Part shown: in pieces, positions 27,423 to 36,739 of the stretch
How the letters are laid out: the number at the start of each line of letters is the position of its first letter
Position numbering within the stretch: the first letter of the stretch is position 1
Assembly (NCBI RefSeq): GCF_007830545.1
Contig: NZ_VLLF01000011.1
Coordinates: 101,423-165,422 of the forward strand
DNA length: 64,000 bases
From: Roseibium hamelinense
GTDB lineage: Bacteria > Pseudomonadota > Alphaproteobacteria > Rhizobiales > Stappiaceae
Reading direction: 5' to 3'
Made by a program: the position numbers and the translations under genes
Notes under the pieces: model-generated
What the model saw: only the letters and a program-made list of their open reading frames with translations
Told to the model about the DNA's origin: nothing
The model's database searches: none

Positions 27423-28355
27423 CTATGTGACCGGTGTGCCGGGCTCTGCCGGTATTTCGTCAGTCTCCGGCAACGGTTTGTTGATTATGGTCACGAGAAC
27501 GAATGATATGATCATTAACAAAACCCACGCATTCAATTTGTGCAATGAGACCAGCGACCAACCATCTAGTTGATCCGGGTACTGCCAGGCATTTGCGAAG
27601 GTGCCGATGTTTTCTGCAATCCAGATAAACACCGCGACCAGAAAGAACCCGAGTATTAGGGGCATTTTGTGCCGGTACCGATAGACCGAATAGTGTACCC
27701 AGGTCCTCCCAAACAAGACAAAGAGCATTCCAAACAGGCCGAGTCGTATATCCACCGTGAAATGGTGAGCGAAGAAATTGACATAGATTGCCAGCGCGAA
27801 GATCCACGTTGTCCAAAGCGGCGGATAATGCATGTAGCGGAACTGAAAGATCCTCGAGATTCTCGCCAGATAGCTTCCGACGGCCGCATACATGAAACCA
27901 GAGAAAAGAGGAACGCCGCCGAGGCGAAAGAAACCGTTCTCCGGATAGACCCATGATCCCGCGTGGGTTTTGAAGACTTCCATAGCCGTGCCAACAACAT
28001 GAAAGATGAGAATTACTTTGGCCTCATCCCAGCTTTCTAGTTTGAAAGCCAACATGCTGATCTGAATGACAACCGCGCACAGGAATAAGAAATCGTAGCG
28101 TGTGACCCAAGCTTCCTCTGGGTAGACGAAACGGGTCAACAAAATGAGCGCCAGCAGGAGGCCGCCGAAGACGCAGGCATAGGCTTGTTTGAAGCCGAAG
28201 GCGAGAAACTCGGTAAGCGCCGCGCCGAACTGGCTGGGACCGAAATAACGGTCCACGTAGGGAAGGAATTGGTGCAGAAGGCGTTCGGTCCGTGAACCGG
28301 GCGTGACGGTGGTGTCCAAGCGGATGGCAAGGTGTCGCAGCGTCATAAGAGGCAT
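27423..28355 (-). CDS. DUF817 family integral membrane protein
   Basis: This 310-aa protein has about eight hydrophobic helices. Conserved polar motifs lie between them: FKLESWDEAKVILIFHVVGT, FKTHAGSWVYPENGFFRLGG and NFFAHHFTVDIR, which carry His, Glu and Asp residues likely facing a common site. The family (DUF817, YoaT-like) has no known function. Its start lies 6 bases after the stop of the HAD phosphatase gene, so it belongs to the argB transcript. Position 27423 to the LysR start leaves 67 bases. Confidence 0.9.
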   Translation of the reverse strand: MPLMTLRHLAIRLDTTVTPGSRTERLLHQFLPYVDRYFGPSQFGAALTEFLAFGFKQAYACVFGGLLLALILLTRFVYPEEAWVTRYDFLFLCAVVIQISMLAFKLESWDEAKVILIFHVVGTAMEVFKTHAGSWVYPENGFFRLGGVPLFSGFMYAAVGSYLARISRIFQFRYMHYPPLWTTWIFALAIYVNFFAHHFTVDIRLGLFGMLFVLFGRTWVHYSVYRYRHKMPLILGFFLVAVFIWIAENIGTFANAWQYPDQLDGWSLVSLHKLNAWVLLMIISFVLVTIINKPLPETDEIPAEPGTPVT

Positions 28356-28361
28356 CCTCTA

Positions 28362-29108
28362 TCAGCTGTGCACGGCGCCGTTCACTGCTTTCAAAAACCC
28401 GGTCAAATCGTCTGTAACGAAATCCACATGAGGGGCATTCGCACCTTCGAGTTCCCAGCTCTCCCGGAATACTTCCCGGGTTCCCGAAGGGACGATGAGG
28501 GCAGTTCGCATCCCAAGCCGGTGAGGCACCTCAAGATTGTGGTGCAGATCTTCAAACATGGCTGCGCGGACCGGCGAAACGCCGGTTTTCTCTATAAACA
28601 GGTCATAGGTTTCTTTATTCGGTTTCGGCAGCAGTCCTGCAGCAACGATGTCGAAAATGTCTTCGAAGTGTTCGGTGATACCGAGTGCCGCTGCAGTCCG
28701 TTCAGCATGCGGGCGGTCCCCGTTTGTAAAGATGTATTTCTTTCCGGGAAGACGCGCGATCTGCACGCCCAAATCAGGATTTGGCCGGACATTCGAATAG
28801 TCGATATCATGAGCGAATGCCAGGAAATCGTCAGGATCGATTTCATGTTCGACCATCAAGCCGCGTAATGTTGTTCCATATTCGCGGTAATAAGCTTTCT
28901 GCTGTTCGGTCGCGGTTTTTCGATCAAGGTTCAACAGTTTGGAGACATATTTCGAGATCTGGTCGTTGATCTGACTGAACAGGTCCGTTTCCGCTGGGTA
29001 GAGCGTGTTGTCCAAATCAAAGATCCAAGCCTCGACGCCCTTGTAGACCCGCAGGTCTTGGCTGTGCGCGTACGTGCCCTCGGCGCTAGGTTCGTGACGG
29101 CCGGTCAT
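28362..29108 (-). CDS. HAD-superfamily pyrimidine 5'-nucleotidase-like phosphatase
   Basis: The HAD motif I is [10 protein letters not shown] with nucleophile D31 and acid D33; motif II is YIFTNGD; motif III Lys is in [13 protein letters not shown]; and [14 protein letters not shown] carries the motif IV acids. This arrangement matches the SDT1/pyrimidine 5'-nucleotidase family, which dephosphorylates UMP, CMP and related compounds. It overlaps the argB stop by 4 bases, a conserved pairing in Hyphomicrobiales as I recall. Length 248 aa includes a short variable N-terminus. Confidence 0.9.
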   Translation of the reverse strand: MTGRHEPSAEGTYAHSQDLRVYKGVEAWIFDLDNTLYPAETDLFSQINDQISKYVSKLLNLDRKTATEQQKAYYREYGTTLRGLMVEHEIDPDDFLAFAHDIDYSNVRPNPDLGVQIARLPGKKYIFTNGDRPHAERTAAALGITEHFEDIFDIVAAGLLPKPNKETYDLFIEKTGVSPVRAAMFEDLHHNLEVPHRLGMRTALIVPSGTREVFRESWELEGANAPHVDFVTDDLTGFLKAVNGAVHS

Positions 29109-29992
29109 GGGCAGATCAATGTGCCAATACCGCGATCGGTAAAGAGCTCTAGAAGAACGGCATGCGGGACCTTGCCATCCAGGATAACCACGCCTTCGAC
29201 GCCTCGATCCAAGGCCTCAATGCAGGTTTCGACCTTTGGTATCATCCCACCCGATATCGTTCCATCTGCCATCAATTCGCGTGCGCGTGCGACGGATAAT
29301 TGCTTAATCAGGTTTCCGTCCTTGTCGAGAACTCCCGGCACATCGGTAAGAAACAACAGCCGCTTTGCATTCAATGACCCTGCGATTGCGCCTGCAAATG
29401 TGTCGGCGTTGATGTTGTATGTCGCACCATCGATTCCAGGGGCCACCGGCGCAATGACCGGAATGAGATCTTCCTTTAGCACCAGTTTGAGCACGGTTGA
29501 GTTGACTGTGCCCGGTTCGCCGACGAATCCGAGATCGACGACTTTTTCAATATTGGAATCAGGATCCACCGCGGTGCGTTGCAGTTTTTCGGCAACCACC
29601 ATGTTCCCGTCTTTGCCGCACAATCCGACAGCACGCCCCCCCTCGGCATTGATCGACTGAACGATCTCCTTGTTGATTGAGCCGGCAAGCACCATCTCCA
29701 CGATCTCTACGGTCGCCTTGTCGGTCACACGCAATCCCGCTTTGAACTCGCTGACGATGCCGAGACGCGTCAACATTTTACCGATTTGCGGCCCTCCGCC
29801 GTGAACGACCACCGGATTCACACCGGATTGCCGCAGCAGGGTTACGTTCCGTGCGAAAGCTTTTCCTAGTTCCGCGTCGCCCATCGCGTGGCCGCCATAT
29901 TTTACCACGACCGTCCGGTTGTCATAGCGCTGCATGTAGGGAAGCGCCTGTGCAATGATATGGGCACGGCTGTGATTGTCGGGCAGTGTCAT
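29105..29992 (-). CDS. argB: Acetylglutamate kinase
   Basis: Second enzyme of arginine synthesis, phosphorylating N-acetyl-L-glutamate. [10 protein letters not shown] (residue 30 region, phosphate-binding Lys and Gly), [14 protein letters not shown] and [14 protein letters not shown] are characteristic amino-acid-kinase motifs; [14 protein letters not shown] gives the nucleotide site. Length 295 aa is typical of the hexameric, arginine-sensitive type. It lies 115 bases after engB and overlaps the downstream phosphatase gene. Confidence 0.96.
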   Translation of the reverse strand: MTLPDNHSRAHIIAQALPYMQRYDNRTVVVKYGGHAMGDAELGKAFARNVTLLRQSGVNPVVVHGGGPQIGKMLTRLGIVSEFKAGLRVTDKATVEIVEMVLAGSINKEIVQSINAEGGRAVGLCGKDGNMVVAEKLQRTAVDPDSNIEKVVDLGFVGEPGTVNSTVLKLVLKEDLIPVIAPVAPGIDGATYNINADTFAGAIAGSLNAKRLLFLTDVPGVLDKDGNLIKQLSVARARELMADGTISGGMIPKVETCIEALDRGVEGVVILDGKVPHAVLLELFTDRGIGTLICP

Positions 29993-30028
29993 GTTAAGCG
30001 AAGCTCACTGAAAAAGTCGATTGGCCGG

Positions 30029-30046
30029 ACCGGCTCTATAGCCGGT
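30029..30046. other. Hairpin between engB and argB
   Basis: ACCGGCT (30029-30035) and AGCCGGT (30040-30046) form a perfect 7-bp stem with loop CTAT. It has no T-run. It may be a weak pause or an mRNA-end stabiliser between two unrelated functions within one transcript. Confidence 0.35.
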
Positions 30047-30107
30047 TTAGCACCGGGGCTCAACGAAACTGTCTGTTTTCAGCGGTCCGGACCGCATCGT
30101 TATTTGT

Positions 30108-30761
30108 CTATAGTGTCGAAATACGGGCGATTTCCGCCTTTAACTCGTCCACACCCAGATTTTTTTCTGACGATGTTGCGATAATCTCCGGATAGGCTGC
30201 AACGCGTTTTAGAAGTTGAGCCTTGGTCTCTGCGATCAGCTTTTTGAGGGCCGGGGGCTTGATCTTGTCGGATTTCGTCAGGACGACCTGATAGACAACG
30301 GCCGCTTTGTCCAGAAGAGCCATCGTCTCAAGATCGTTTTTCTTTATGCCGTGCCGGCTGTCGATAAGCAAAAACACCCGTCTCAAAGATGGGCGCCCCC
30401 GCAGATACGAAAACACAAGCTCAGTCCAGGCATCAACCAGATCCTTGGGCGCTTGCGCATAGCCATAGCCGGGCATGTCAACGATGCTAACCGGCGTGCC
30501 GTCGGACACAAAAAAATTTAGCATCTGCGTCCGACCCGGGGTACTGGAGGTTCTGGCGAGGCCTTTGCGCCCCGTTAATGCATTGATCAGGCTCGACTTG
30601 CCGACATTTGACCTGCCAGCGAATGCAATCTCGTTGGCGTTTATTGGCGGCAGTTTCGCCATGTCCGTAACACTGGTCTGAAACTCCCATGGTGCGGCAA
30701 AAAGAAGACGGCCTGCTTCCAGTTCAGCTTCTGAATAGGTTTCGTCTTCGTTTTGGGTCAT
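30108..30761 (-). CDS. engB: Ribosome biogenesis GTPase EngB/YsxC
   Basis: Small essential GTPase (217 aa) involved in 50S subunit assembly. G1 is [12 protein letters not shown] at 49-60, G3 is DMPGYGYA, G4 is TKSDK and G5 is [11 protein letters not shown] 30761 is preferred; the frame opens 15 codons earlier without homology. It is 51 bases downstream of the acetyltransferase gene. Proximity to yidC-rnpA-rpmH is common in alphaproteobacteria. Confidence 0.95.
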   Translation of the reverse strand: MTQNEDETYSEAELEAGRLLFAAPWEFQTSVTDMAKLPPINANEIAFAGRSNVGKSSLINALTGRKGLARTSSTPGRTQMLNFFVSDGTPVSIVDMPGYGYAQAPKDLVDAWTELVFSYLRGRPSLRRVFLLIDSRHGIKKNDLETMALLDKAAVVYQVVLTKSDKIKPPALKKLIAETKAQLLKRVAAYPEIIATSSEKNLGVDELKAEIARISTL

Positions 30762-30812
30762 ATTTGTTTCCAGGAGTTGTTGGCAAACAGGCGGCGCATA
30801 CTGCAAATCTAG

Positions 30813-31457
30813 TCAGCTGTTTGCTGCGGCCTCAAGAGTTTTGATGTCGGCGCCACGAATAGCCGGCAGATGGCGCGTGATCTTATCTACCGGCCAATCC
30901 CACCAGCTCACCTGGTTCAGGCGGTTGATGGTGTCATCGTCAAACCGCATCTTTACGATACGCCCGGGATTGCCCACAACGATTGCATAGTCTGGCACAT
31001 CCTTGGCTACAACAGCATGAGCACCAATAATGGCGCCATTGCCGATGGTGACCCCGGGAAGGACAGTTGAGTTGGTGCCCAGCCATATGTCGTTTTTCAA
31101 GACCGTATCGCCGCGCGTGCTTTCGGAAACGCGTTTCGGATCGAGCCCTTCGGACCAATCCGCACTGAAGACGTTGAACGGGTAGGTCGAAAAGCCATCC
31201 ATATAATGGTTCGCCCCATTCATGATAAAGGTCGTACCACGTGCAAGTGCGCAGAATTTGCCGATAACGAGCCGGTCGCCGATGAAGTCGAAATGATAAC
31301 GCACATTGCGGTCTTGGAATGCCGGTGCATCTTGATCATCGTGGTAATAGGTGTACTCGCCGACCTCAATATTGTCGCGGGTGATGTGGTTCTTTAGGAA
31401 AATCATACCCGGATCGACAGCGAGTGGGTGTTTGGCGTCAGGCGATGGACCTGGCAT
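30813..31457 (-). CDS. Vat/CatB-type hexapeptide acetyltransferase
   Basis: A 214-aa left-handed beta-helix acetyltransferase. YHFDFIGDRLVIGKFCALA, TTFIMNGANHYMDGFSTYPF (with the catalytic His in NHYMDG) and the hexapeptide turns DIWLGTNSTVLPGVTIGNGA mark the xenobiotic acyltransferase (XAT) family, which includes streptogramin and chloramphenicol acetyltransferases. The true substrate is not known and chromosomal homologues are very common, so resistance should not be assumed. ATG 31457 has GGAG before it; a TTG at 31475 is an alternative. It precedes engB and follows the yidC terminator. Confidence 0.9.
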   Translation of the reverse strand: MPGPSPDAKHPLAVDPGMIFLKNHITRDNIEVGEYTYYHDDQDAPAFQDRNVRYHFDFIGDRLVIGKFCALARGTTFIMNGANHYMDGFSTYPFNVFSADWSEGLDPKRVSESTRGDTVLKNDIWLGTNSTVLPGVTIGNGAIIGAHAVVAKDVPDYAIVVGNPGRIVKMRFDDDTINRLNQVSWWDWPVDKITRHLPAIRGADIKTLEAAANS

Positions 31458-31571
31458 GCGAAGTCTCCAAGACAATAATTGTACTAAATGCTGCTGGCCA
31501 ATTGACGGGTCCGGTCACGCGACAGGCCTAGTCCGTGCCGTTGCATAGGATTGAGCGGCTCGCTGTGAGGC

Positions 31572-31599
31572 GAAAGAAAAGGCCCGAAGCCGGGCCTTT
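31572..31599 (-). terminator. Terminator after yidC
   Basis: AAAGGCCCG (31578-31586) and CGGGCCTTT (31591-31599) make a perfect 9-bp stem with a 4-nt loop. On the minus strand it is followed by a T-rich tail (TTTTCTTT, counting the end of the stem). It lies 10 bases after the yidC stop and ends the rpmH-rnpA-yidC transcript. Confidence 0.9.
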
Positions 31600-31608
31600 C
31601 AAAATCGC

Positions 31609-33435
31609 TTAGCTTTTGTCTTCCGGAGCGGGCTTCTTTCGTTTGAACGTCGCGCCCAGATTGTCCCAAAGCTCGATCTTCACGCCCTGGCGACTCATAA
31701 TCACCCACTGTTGCGCGATCGACAGGAAGTTGTTCCATGCCCAGTAAATCACCAAACCGGCCGGGAACGACGCCAGCATGAATGTGAACAGAACCGGCAT
31801 CCAGGTGAAGATCATTTGCTGTGTCGGATCTGGTGGAGCCGGGTTCATCTTCATCTGCACGAACATGGTCACACCCATGATCAACGGCCACACACCGAGC
31901 ATCAGAAGCTGAGGCGGATCCCAGGGGATCAATCCAAACAGATTGAAGATCGTGGTTGGATCGGGCGCCGAAAGATCCTGAATCCAGCCGAAGAATGGCG
32001 CATGACGCATTTCGATGGTGACAAAAAGAACCTTATAGAGGGCAAAGAACACCGGGATCTGGATCAGGATCGGCAAACAACCGGCCAGTGGATTGATCTT
32101 CTCCTTTTTGTAGAGCTCCATTAGCGCTTGCTGCTGCTTCTGCCGGTCATCCGCATACTTTTCTCGGATCTCTGTCATCTGCGGCTGAACAAGTTTCATT
32201 TTGCTCATCGACACATATGACTTGTTGGCGAGTGGGAAGAACACCAGCTTGATGGCAACAGTCACAAGCAGGATCGCAACACCAAAATTGCCGACCAGAT
32301 GGAACAGCCAATCGATGGCATAGAACATCGGCTTGGTCAGGAAGTAGAACCAACCCCAATCGATCAACAGCTCAAATCGCTCGATACCGAGTGCGCTTTC
32401 ATAGCTGTCCAGCAGGTTTGTCTCTTTTGCGCCGGCGAACAGGTAGGAAGAGGTTTCTGCATCTCCACCTGCGGGAACCGTGACCCCGGTTCCAAGATAA
32501 TCCGCCTGAAAATAGTTGCTTGCCGCCGAATAGCTGAAGCCCGGCTGGAATGTGCTGCCAGGAGCTGGGATAAGTGTTGATGCCCAGTATTTATCCGTGA
32601 AGCCGAGCCAGCCTTGGTCGACAGACGCTGGACGAACCGGGCCGTCTTCCTCAAGATCGGAATAGTCGATTTCCTGCAGGCCTTCCTCGCCGAAGACACC
32701 GAGAAGGCCTTCGTGAAGAATGTAAAACCCGGTGGTTTCCGGCTTCCCGTTACGCGCAATCAGTCCGTAGGGGAAAAGCGTGACGGCTTCGGCTCCAGTG
32801 TTCTCAACAGCCTGCGAAACCGTGAACATGTAGTTCTCGTCGATGGAGAACGTACGTTTGAAGACAAGCCCTTCGCCATTGCTATAGGTCAGCGTCACAG
32901 GGGTTGACGGTGTGAGGGTTGGCGAGCCTTCAACTGACCAAACCGTGTCGGTGCCCGGAAGCGTTAGGTCGCTGTTGCCGTCGCCAACCCAGCCGTAATC
33001 TGTGTAATACGGCTCGGGGCTGTTCCTTGGTGAAAACAGCACAATCGTTGGGCTGCTTTTGTCGACCGTCTCATGATAGTCTTTCAGACGCAGGTCGTCG
33101 AGCCGCCCCCCGATCAGGTTGATCGAGCCGGATAAACGCGGTGTTTCAATCTCTACCCGGGCTGTTTGGGCGATTGCCTGATCCCGGTTCAAGGTTCCAG
33201 AAGAAGAAGCCGCCGCCGGAGCCGAAGAGGTGCCGGATTGCTGAGGCGAATTGGTCAAACTGGGTGTTTGCGGAGCGTCTGCGCCTTGTTCGGTTTGCTG
33301 TGCAGCTTGCTGCTGGGCTTCAAGCGCTGCTTGTTGCCGCTCAAGTTGTGGCTGTGCAATAAAATATTGCCAACCGAGCAGGACCACCAGGGATAAGACA
33401 ATAGCAAGAATGGTATTGCGGTTTTCGGCGAACAA
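31609..33435 (-). CDS. yidC: Membrane protein insertase YidC
   Basis: Inserts and folds inner-membrane proteins with or without SecYEG. N-terminal helix at about 7-25 ([19 protein letters not shown]), a Gln/Ala-rich linker, the large periplasmic beta domain to about residue 350, then the Oxa1 core of five helices, including [20 protein letters not shown] and the cytoplasmic hairpin [40 protein letters not shown] is the best-conserved segment. Length 608 aa is normal for alphaproteobacteria. It starts 6 bases after rnpA. Confidence 0.97.
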   Translation of the reverse strand: MFAENRNTILAIVLSLVVLLGWQYFIAQPQLERQQAALEAQQQAAQQTEQGADAPQTPSLTNSPQQSGTSSAPAAASSSGTLNRDQAIAQTARVEIETPRLSGSINLIGGRLDDLRLKDYHETVDKSSPTIVLFSPRNSPEPYYTDYGWVGDGNSDLTLPGTDTVWSVEGSPTLTPSTPVTLTYSNGEGLVFKRTFSIDENYMFTVSQAVENTGAEAVTLFPYGLIARNGKPETTGFYILHEGLLGVFGEEGLQEIDYSDLEEDGPVRPASVDQGWLGFTDKYWASTLIPAPGSTFQPGFSYSAASNYFQADYLGTGVTVPAGGDAETSSYLFAGAKETNLLDSYESALGIERFELLIDWGWFYFLTKPMFYAIDWLFHLVGNFGVAILLVTVAIKLVFFPLANKSYVSMSKMKLVQPQMTEIREKYADDRQKQQQALMELYKKEKINPLAGCLPILIQIPVFFALYKVLFVTIEMRHAPFFGWIQDLSAPDPTTIFNLFGLIPWDPPQLLMLGVWPLIMGVTMFVQMKMNPAPPDPTQQMIFTWMPVLFTFMLASFPAGLVIYWAWNNFLSIAQQWVIMSRQGVKIELWDNLGATFKRKKPAPEDKS

Positions 33436-33441
33436 CTGATT

Positions 33442-33885
33442 TTACCCCTGTTCTTTTTTCGGCAGCTTCGGTCGGACCTGGGAGCCCTTTTGCCGACGCG
33501 GTTTGCGGTGGTGACTGCTCGCATTTGGGTCGAGCGCCATCGACATACCCGATTTAAGGTCGCGGACCAATTTTTCGAAGGGCATTGAGAGCGCATTTTC
33601 GCGCGCAACAATCACGAAGTCCGCATTTTGCGGGACCGACGCAGGGTCCAGCGCGGCAACCGCGGCTCTCAATCGCCTCTTTATCCGGCTGCGTGCAACA
33701 GAGTTGCCCGTTTTTTTTGTGACCGTGTAGCCAACGCGCGATGCCCCGGCTTCAGGCTTTTTCGAACCCTGAACGACAAAAGCGCGCCGTCCGACGCGGC
33801 CGCCTTTGGCAACTGCGAGGAATTCGGAGCGCTTTTTGAGTGTTTTCATGACGGGCTGCGAAAGGCTGGTTGCGAGAGCAGACAT
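33442..33885 (-). CDS. rnpA: Ribonuclease P protein component
   Basis: Protein subunit of RNase P, which trims the 5' ends of tRNAs. The start of the fold is LKKRSEFLAVAKGGRVGRRA, and the RNR motif is ARSRIKRRLRAAVAAL. A basic C-terminal tail (HHRKPRRQKGSQVRPK) extends it to 147 aa. The ATG at 33885 is the longest start; MKTLKKR at 33849 is a good alternative. It lies 30 bases after rpmH in the conserved rpmH-rnpA-yidC order. Confidence 0.94.
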   Translation of the reverse strand: MSALATSLSQPVMKTLKKRSEFLAVAKGGRVGRRAFVVQGSKKPEAGASRVGYTVTKKTGNSVARSRIKRRLRAAVAALDPASVPQNADFVIVARENALSMPFEKLVRDLKSGMSMALDPNASSHHRKPRRQKGSQVRPKLPKKEQG

Positions 33886-33915
33886 GCCTGGCAGCGCCGC
33901 ACGCGTTGCGCAGGA

Positions 33916-34050
33916 TTAAGCGCTGAGACGCTTGCGGCCCTTTGCCCGGCGGCGTGCCAGAACCTGACGGCCGTTTTTGGTTGCCATGCGTGTCCGGAAG
34001 CCGTGACGGCGCTTGCGGACAAGGCGGCTCGGTTGATACGTACGCTTCAT
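33916..34050 (-). CDS. rpmH: Ribosomal protein L34
   Basis: This 44-residue ribosomal protein begins [20 protein letters not shown] and ends GRKRLSA, matching L34 along its whole length. It is highly basic, as expected of a 50S component bound to 23S rRNA. ATG 34050 and TAA 33918-33916 are clear. It heads the rpmH-rnpA-yidC transcript; its promoter should lie in the 330-bp gap shared with the divergent VTT-protein gene. Confidence 0.97.
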   Translation of the reverse strand: MKRTYQPSRLVRKRRHGFRTRMATKNGRQVLARRRAKGRKRLSA

Positions 34051-34380
34051 TGTTCTTCCCCGCGCGCCCGGCGCGGCCCTTGTTTTTCAAAATTCTTTGG
34101 AGGAAGCATCCGAAGCGAATTCATCGCGCAGCAAATAGCCATGGGTCCGAATGCATGTCCCAGTGACGCGGCTTATAAGGTCGCTGAACTCGCAAGTCAA
34201 CGATCCTTGGAGCTAAATCCATCCATTTTGCTCAGCTCACGCTACCTTGAGATGATTTTGACGAGCGGTCACTTGTCGGTGAGAACTCCTCCAAAACCCA
34301 ACAAATCGTCTACACGTGAGTGCGAGCTGTAAACCTGGTTTGCCTAAATTCCAGGTTTGTAGAGTATCGCGGAGCGGTGG
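34051..34380. promoter_or_regulatory. Divergent intergenic region, rpmH and VTT protein gene
   Basis: No gene is visible here. Near the plus-strand side, AAACCTGG (34331-34338) and CCAGGTTT (34351-34358) form an inverted repeat with a 12-nt spacer, ending 22 bases before the VTT gene start. It could be an operator for that gene. I saw no DnaA-box cluster, so there is no evidence for an origin despite the nearby rpmH. Confidence 0.45.
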
Positions 34381-35199
34381 ATGATGACAAACGAGAGCGC
34401 AACTGTGACCAAGCCCCCAGAAAAAAGCGACCTGCCGAATGCCTCGGAAGATGGCAGCAACAAGCTCCGGTCATCTCTGCGCAGATGGTTGCCCCTAGCG
34501 GCACTTGGCTTGATAATGATCGTCGGGTTTTCCCAGGGCTGGCACGAGAATTTGACCCTTTCCGCGCTCATTCGCGAACGGCAAGACCTGATAGCTTTTG
34601 TCGACAGTCATCTGTTGCTCTCCATCCTGGGCTTTGTCGCGGCTTACGCCGCTGCGGTCGCTCTATCTTTTCCTGGCGCTTCCCTGTTGACGATTGCAGG
34701 CGGGTTTCTTTTCGGTTGGGCTTTGGGGGGAGCTATGACCGTGTTTGCCGCAACCCTCGGCGCTGTCGCGGTTTTTCTGGTTGCAAAGACCTCCTTGGGC
34801 GAAACGCTAACCGAGAGGGCAGGGCCGTTCTTGTCGAAAATCTCGAAGGGGTTTCGGGAAGACGGGTTCAACTACCTTCTTTTCTTGCGACTGACACCGG
34901 TGTTTCCATTTTGGCTTGTGAACATAGCACCCGCGATCTTCAAGATGCCGCTACCGGCCTTTGCGCTGGGGACATTTATAGGCATCATTCCAGGTACGTT
35001 TGCATTCGCGTTTATCGGGTCGGGCCTCGACAGCGTCATCGCAGCCCAAGAGCAAGCAAACCCCGGCTGCGCCGCACAAGGAACATGCTCGGTCGAAGTC
35101 GGTGCTTTGGTGACACCACAGCTGCTTGCAGCACTGTTCGCCCTCGGTGTAGCCAGCCTCATTCCAATCGGTCTTAAACGGTTTCGGAAAACCAAGTAA
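34381..35199 (+). CDS. TVP38/TMEM64 (VTT domain) membrane protein
   Basis: This DedA-like integral membrane protein has 272 residues and about six hydrophobic segments. The VTT core is visible in AVALSFPGASLLTIAGGFLF, GATLG-type AATLGAVAVFLVAKTSLG and the FLRLTPVFPFWLVNIAPAIF motif with Arg and Pro. Members act in phospholipid scrambling or transport. A loop with two Cys (NPGCAAQGTCSVEVG) lies near the C-terminus and could be a redox pair. The gene is 35 bases upstream of a disulfide oxidoreductase, a recurrent pairing. Confidence 0.9.
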   Translation: MMTNESATVTKPPEKSDLPNASEDGSNKLRSSLRRWLPLAALGLIMIVGFSQGWHENLTLSALIRERQDLIAFVDSHLLLSILGFVAAYAAAVALSFPGASLLTIAGGFLFGWALGGAMTVFAATLGAVAVFLVAKTSLGETLTERAGPFLSKISKGFREDGFNYLLFLRLTPVFPFWLVNIAPAIFKMPLPAFALGTFIGIIPGTFAFAFIGSGLDSVIAAQEQANPGCAAQGTCSVEVGALVTPQLLAALFALGVASLIPIGLKRFRKTK

Positions 35200-35234
35200 T
35201 CCGCGCCAGGCGCATTTTCAGAACAGGTGATTTC

Positions 35235-36665
35235 ATGAGCAAACAATTGACGCCCGACATCTGTGTGATCGGCGCCGGGTCCGGTGGATTATCCGTTGCC
35301 GCGGCGGCGGCGGCCTTCGGCGTAGAGGTTGTGCTGATCGAGAAAGGTCTCATGGGCGGAGATTGTCTTAATTACGGCTGCGTTCCCTCAAAAGCTCTTT
35401 TGTCCGCTGGGAAAAAAGCATTTGCGCTCAAGGGTAACAGCGCCATGGGCGTGTCCGCCTCTGGTATTGAAGTCGACTTTGGGCAGGCCAATGATCATGT
35501 CCGCGCGGTCATTGCAGCCATTGCTCCCCATGATTCTGTGGAGCGTTTCGAAGGCCTTGGTGTAACGGTGCTTCAAAACCAAGCCAGATTTGTATCACCG
35601 GATTGCGTCGTTGCCGGCGATGCCGAGATCCGGGCTCGCAGATTTGTTGTTGCAACAGGCTCTTCGGCAGCGGTTCCACCAATCCCAGGTCTCTCTGACG
35701 TCCCCTATCTCACTAACGAAACCCTGTTCGGACTGCGCGCTGCCCCGGAACACCTGATCATTATTGGCGGCGGCCCGATCGGAATGGAAATGGCGCAAGC
35801 CCATCGCCGACTCGGTGCACAGGTAACTGTTATTGAAGCTCAAAAAGCCCTTGGCAAAGACGATCCGGAACTCTCAGCGGTTGTGTTGGACCGGATCCGT
35901 GAGGAAGGGGTTGATCTTTACGAGCAGACCGCTGTTACCAGCGTTGAAGCTCGAGACAGCAAGATTATTGTACATATCGAAGGGGCGGGCAACGAACCGA
36001 CTTCGATTGAAGGCAGCCACCTCTTGGTGGCAGCGGGACGCAAACCGTCGGTCGACGGACTTGACCTTGAAAAGGCCGGCATCACTTTCGACCGTAACGG
36101 TATATCCGTGGACAAGGGTTTAAGAACCTCCAACCGAAAGGTCTATGCCATCGGCGATGTTACCGGAGGGCTGCAATTTACCCATGTCGCGGGCTACCAT
36201 GCAGGGCTTGTAATTCGATCCATCCTGTTTCGGCTGCCGATCAGTGAAAATCGCGACATAATCCCTTGGGTCACCTACACCTCGCCCGAGTTGGGACATG
36301 TCGGCATGACCGAAGCGCAAGCACGCGAACGCTTTGGGGGAAAGGTCAAGATTTTATCCGCAGACTATTCCGGCAATGACAGGGCTCAAGCGGAAGCGGC
36401 AACACAAGGGCGATTGAAGTTGATCGCCGGGCCCGGCGGCAAGCTTCTGGGCGCGGATATTGTCGGTGCCCAGGCAGGGGAAATTATAAATTTGCTGTCC
36501 CTGGCGGTATCGCAAGGAATGAAGATGAAAGATCTTGCAGGCTTCGTAGCAGCCTACCCAACCCTCGGCGAGTTGGTTCGCCGCGCTGCGATTTCCTATT
36601 ACGCCGAAGCGCCGAAAAAACCATGGATCCGCCAAGCGGTCCGCTTTTTACAGGTGTTTGGATAG
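35235..36665 (+). CDS. Class I pyridine nucleotide-disulfide oxidoreductase (mercuric reductase/LPD-like)
   Basis: This 476-aa flavoenzyme has FAD-binding VIGAGSGGLSVA at 11-22, the redox-active pair C44/C49 in GGDCLNYGCVPSKAL, NAD(P)-binding IIGGGPIGMEMAQ near 176-188 and a second FAD site VYAIGDVTGG. At the C-terminus the usual catalytic His-Glu (HxHPTxxE) appears as AAYPTLGE, so the His is replaced by Tyr. The metal-binding C-terminal Cys pair of true MerA is missing. It is thus unlikely to be a lipoamide dehydrogenase or a mercuric reductase. Coupling with the upstream VTT protein suggests membrane redox work. The substrate is unknown. Confidence 0.9.
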   Translation: MSKQLTPDICVIGAGSGGLSVAAAAAAFGVEVVLIEKGLMGGDCLNYGCVPSKALLSAGKKAFALKGNSAMGVSASGIEVDFGQANDHVRAVIAAIAPHDSVERFEGLGVTVLQNQARFVSPDCVVAGDAEIRARRFVVATGSSAAVPPIPGLSDVPYLTNETLFGLRAAPEHLIIIGGGPIGMEMAQAHRRLGAQVTVIEAQKALGKDDPELSAVVLDRIREEGVDLYEQTAVTSVEARDSKIIVHIEGAGNEPTSIEGSHLLVAAGRKPSVDGLDLEKAGITFDRNGISVDKGLRTSNRKVYAIGDVTGGLQFTHVAGYHAGLVIRSILFRLPISENRDIIPWVTYTSPELGHVGMTEAQARERFGGKVKILSADYSGNDRAQAEAATQGRLKLIAGPGGKLLGADIVGAQAGEIINLLSLAVSQGMKMKDLAGFVAAYPTLGELVRRAAISYYAEAPKKPWIRQAVRFLQVFG

Positions 36666-36739
36666 AGTGTTTTTCGGGGCTTGTTCGCGCGCACCAACCC
36701 TTAGTATTGTAATCCGAATTTCGATTGGAAGCGGAGTTC

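Noticed and set aside
27217..27573. Plus-strand 118-codon frame between LysR and DUF817
   Set aside because: Covers the ends of two well-supported minus-strand genes and has no independent signal.
30813..31457. Antibiotic-resistance acetyltransferase
   Set aside because: The XAT fold is clear, but a chromosomal housekeeping context and lack of a resistance-specific signature do not support a resistance call.
34051..34380. Chromosomal origin next to rpmH
   Set aside because: No DnaA-box cluster or dnaA gene is seen; in alphaproteobacteria rpmH-rnpA-yidC often lies away from the origin.
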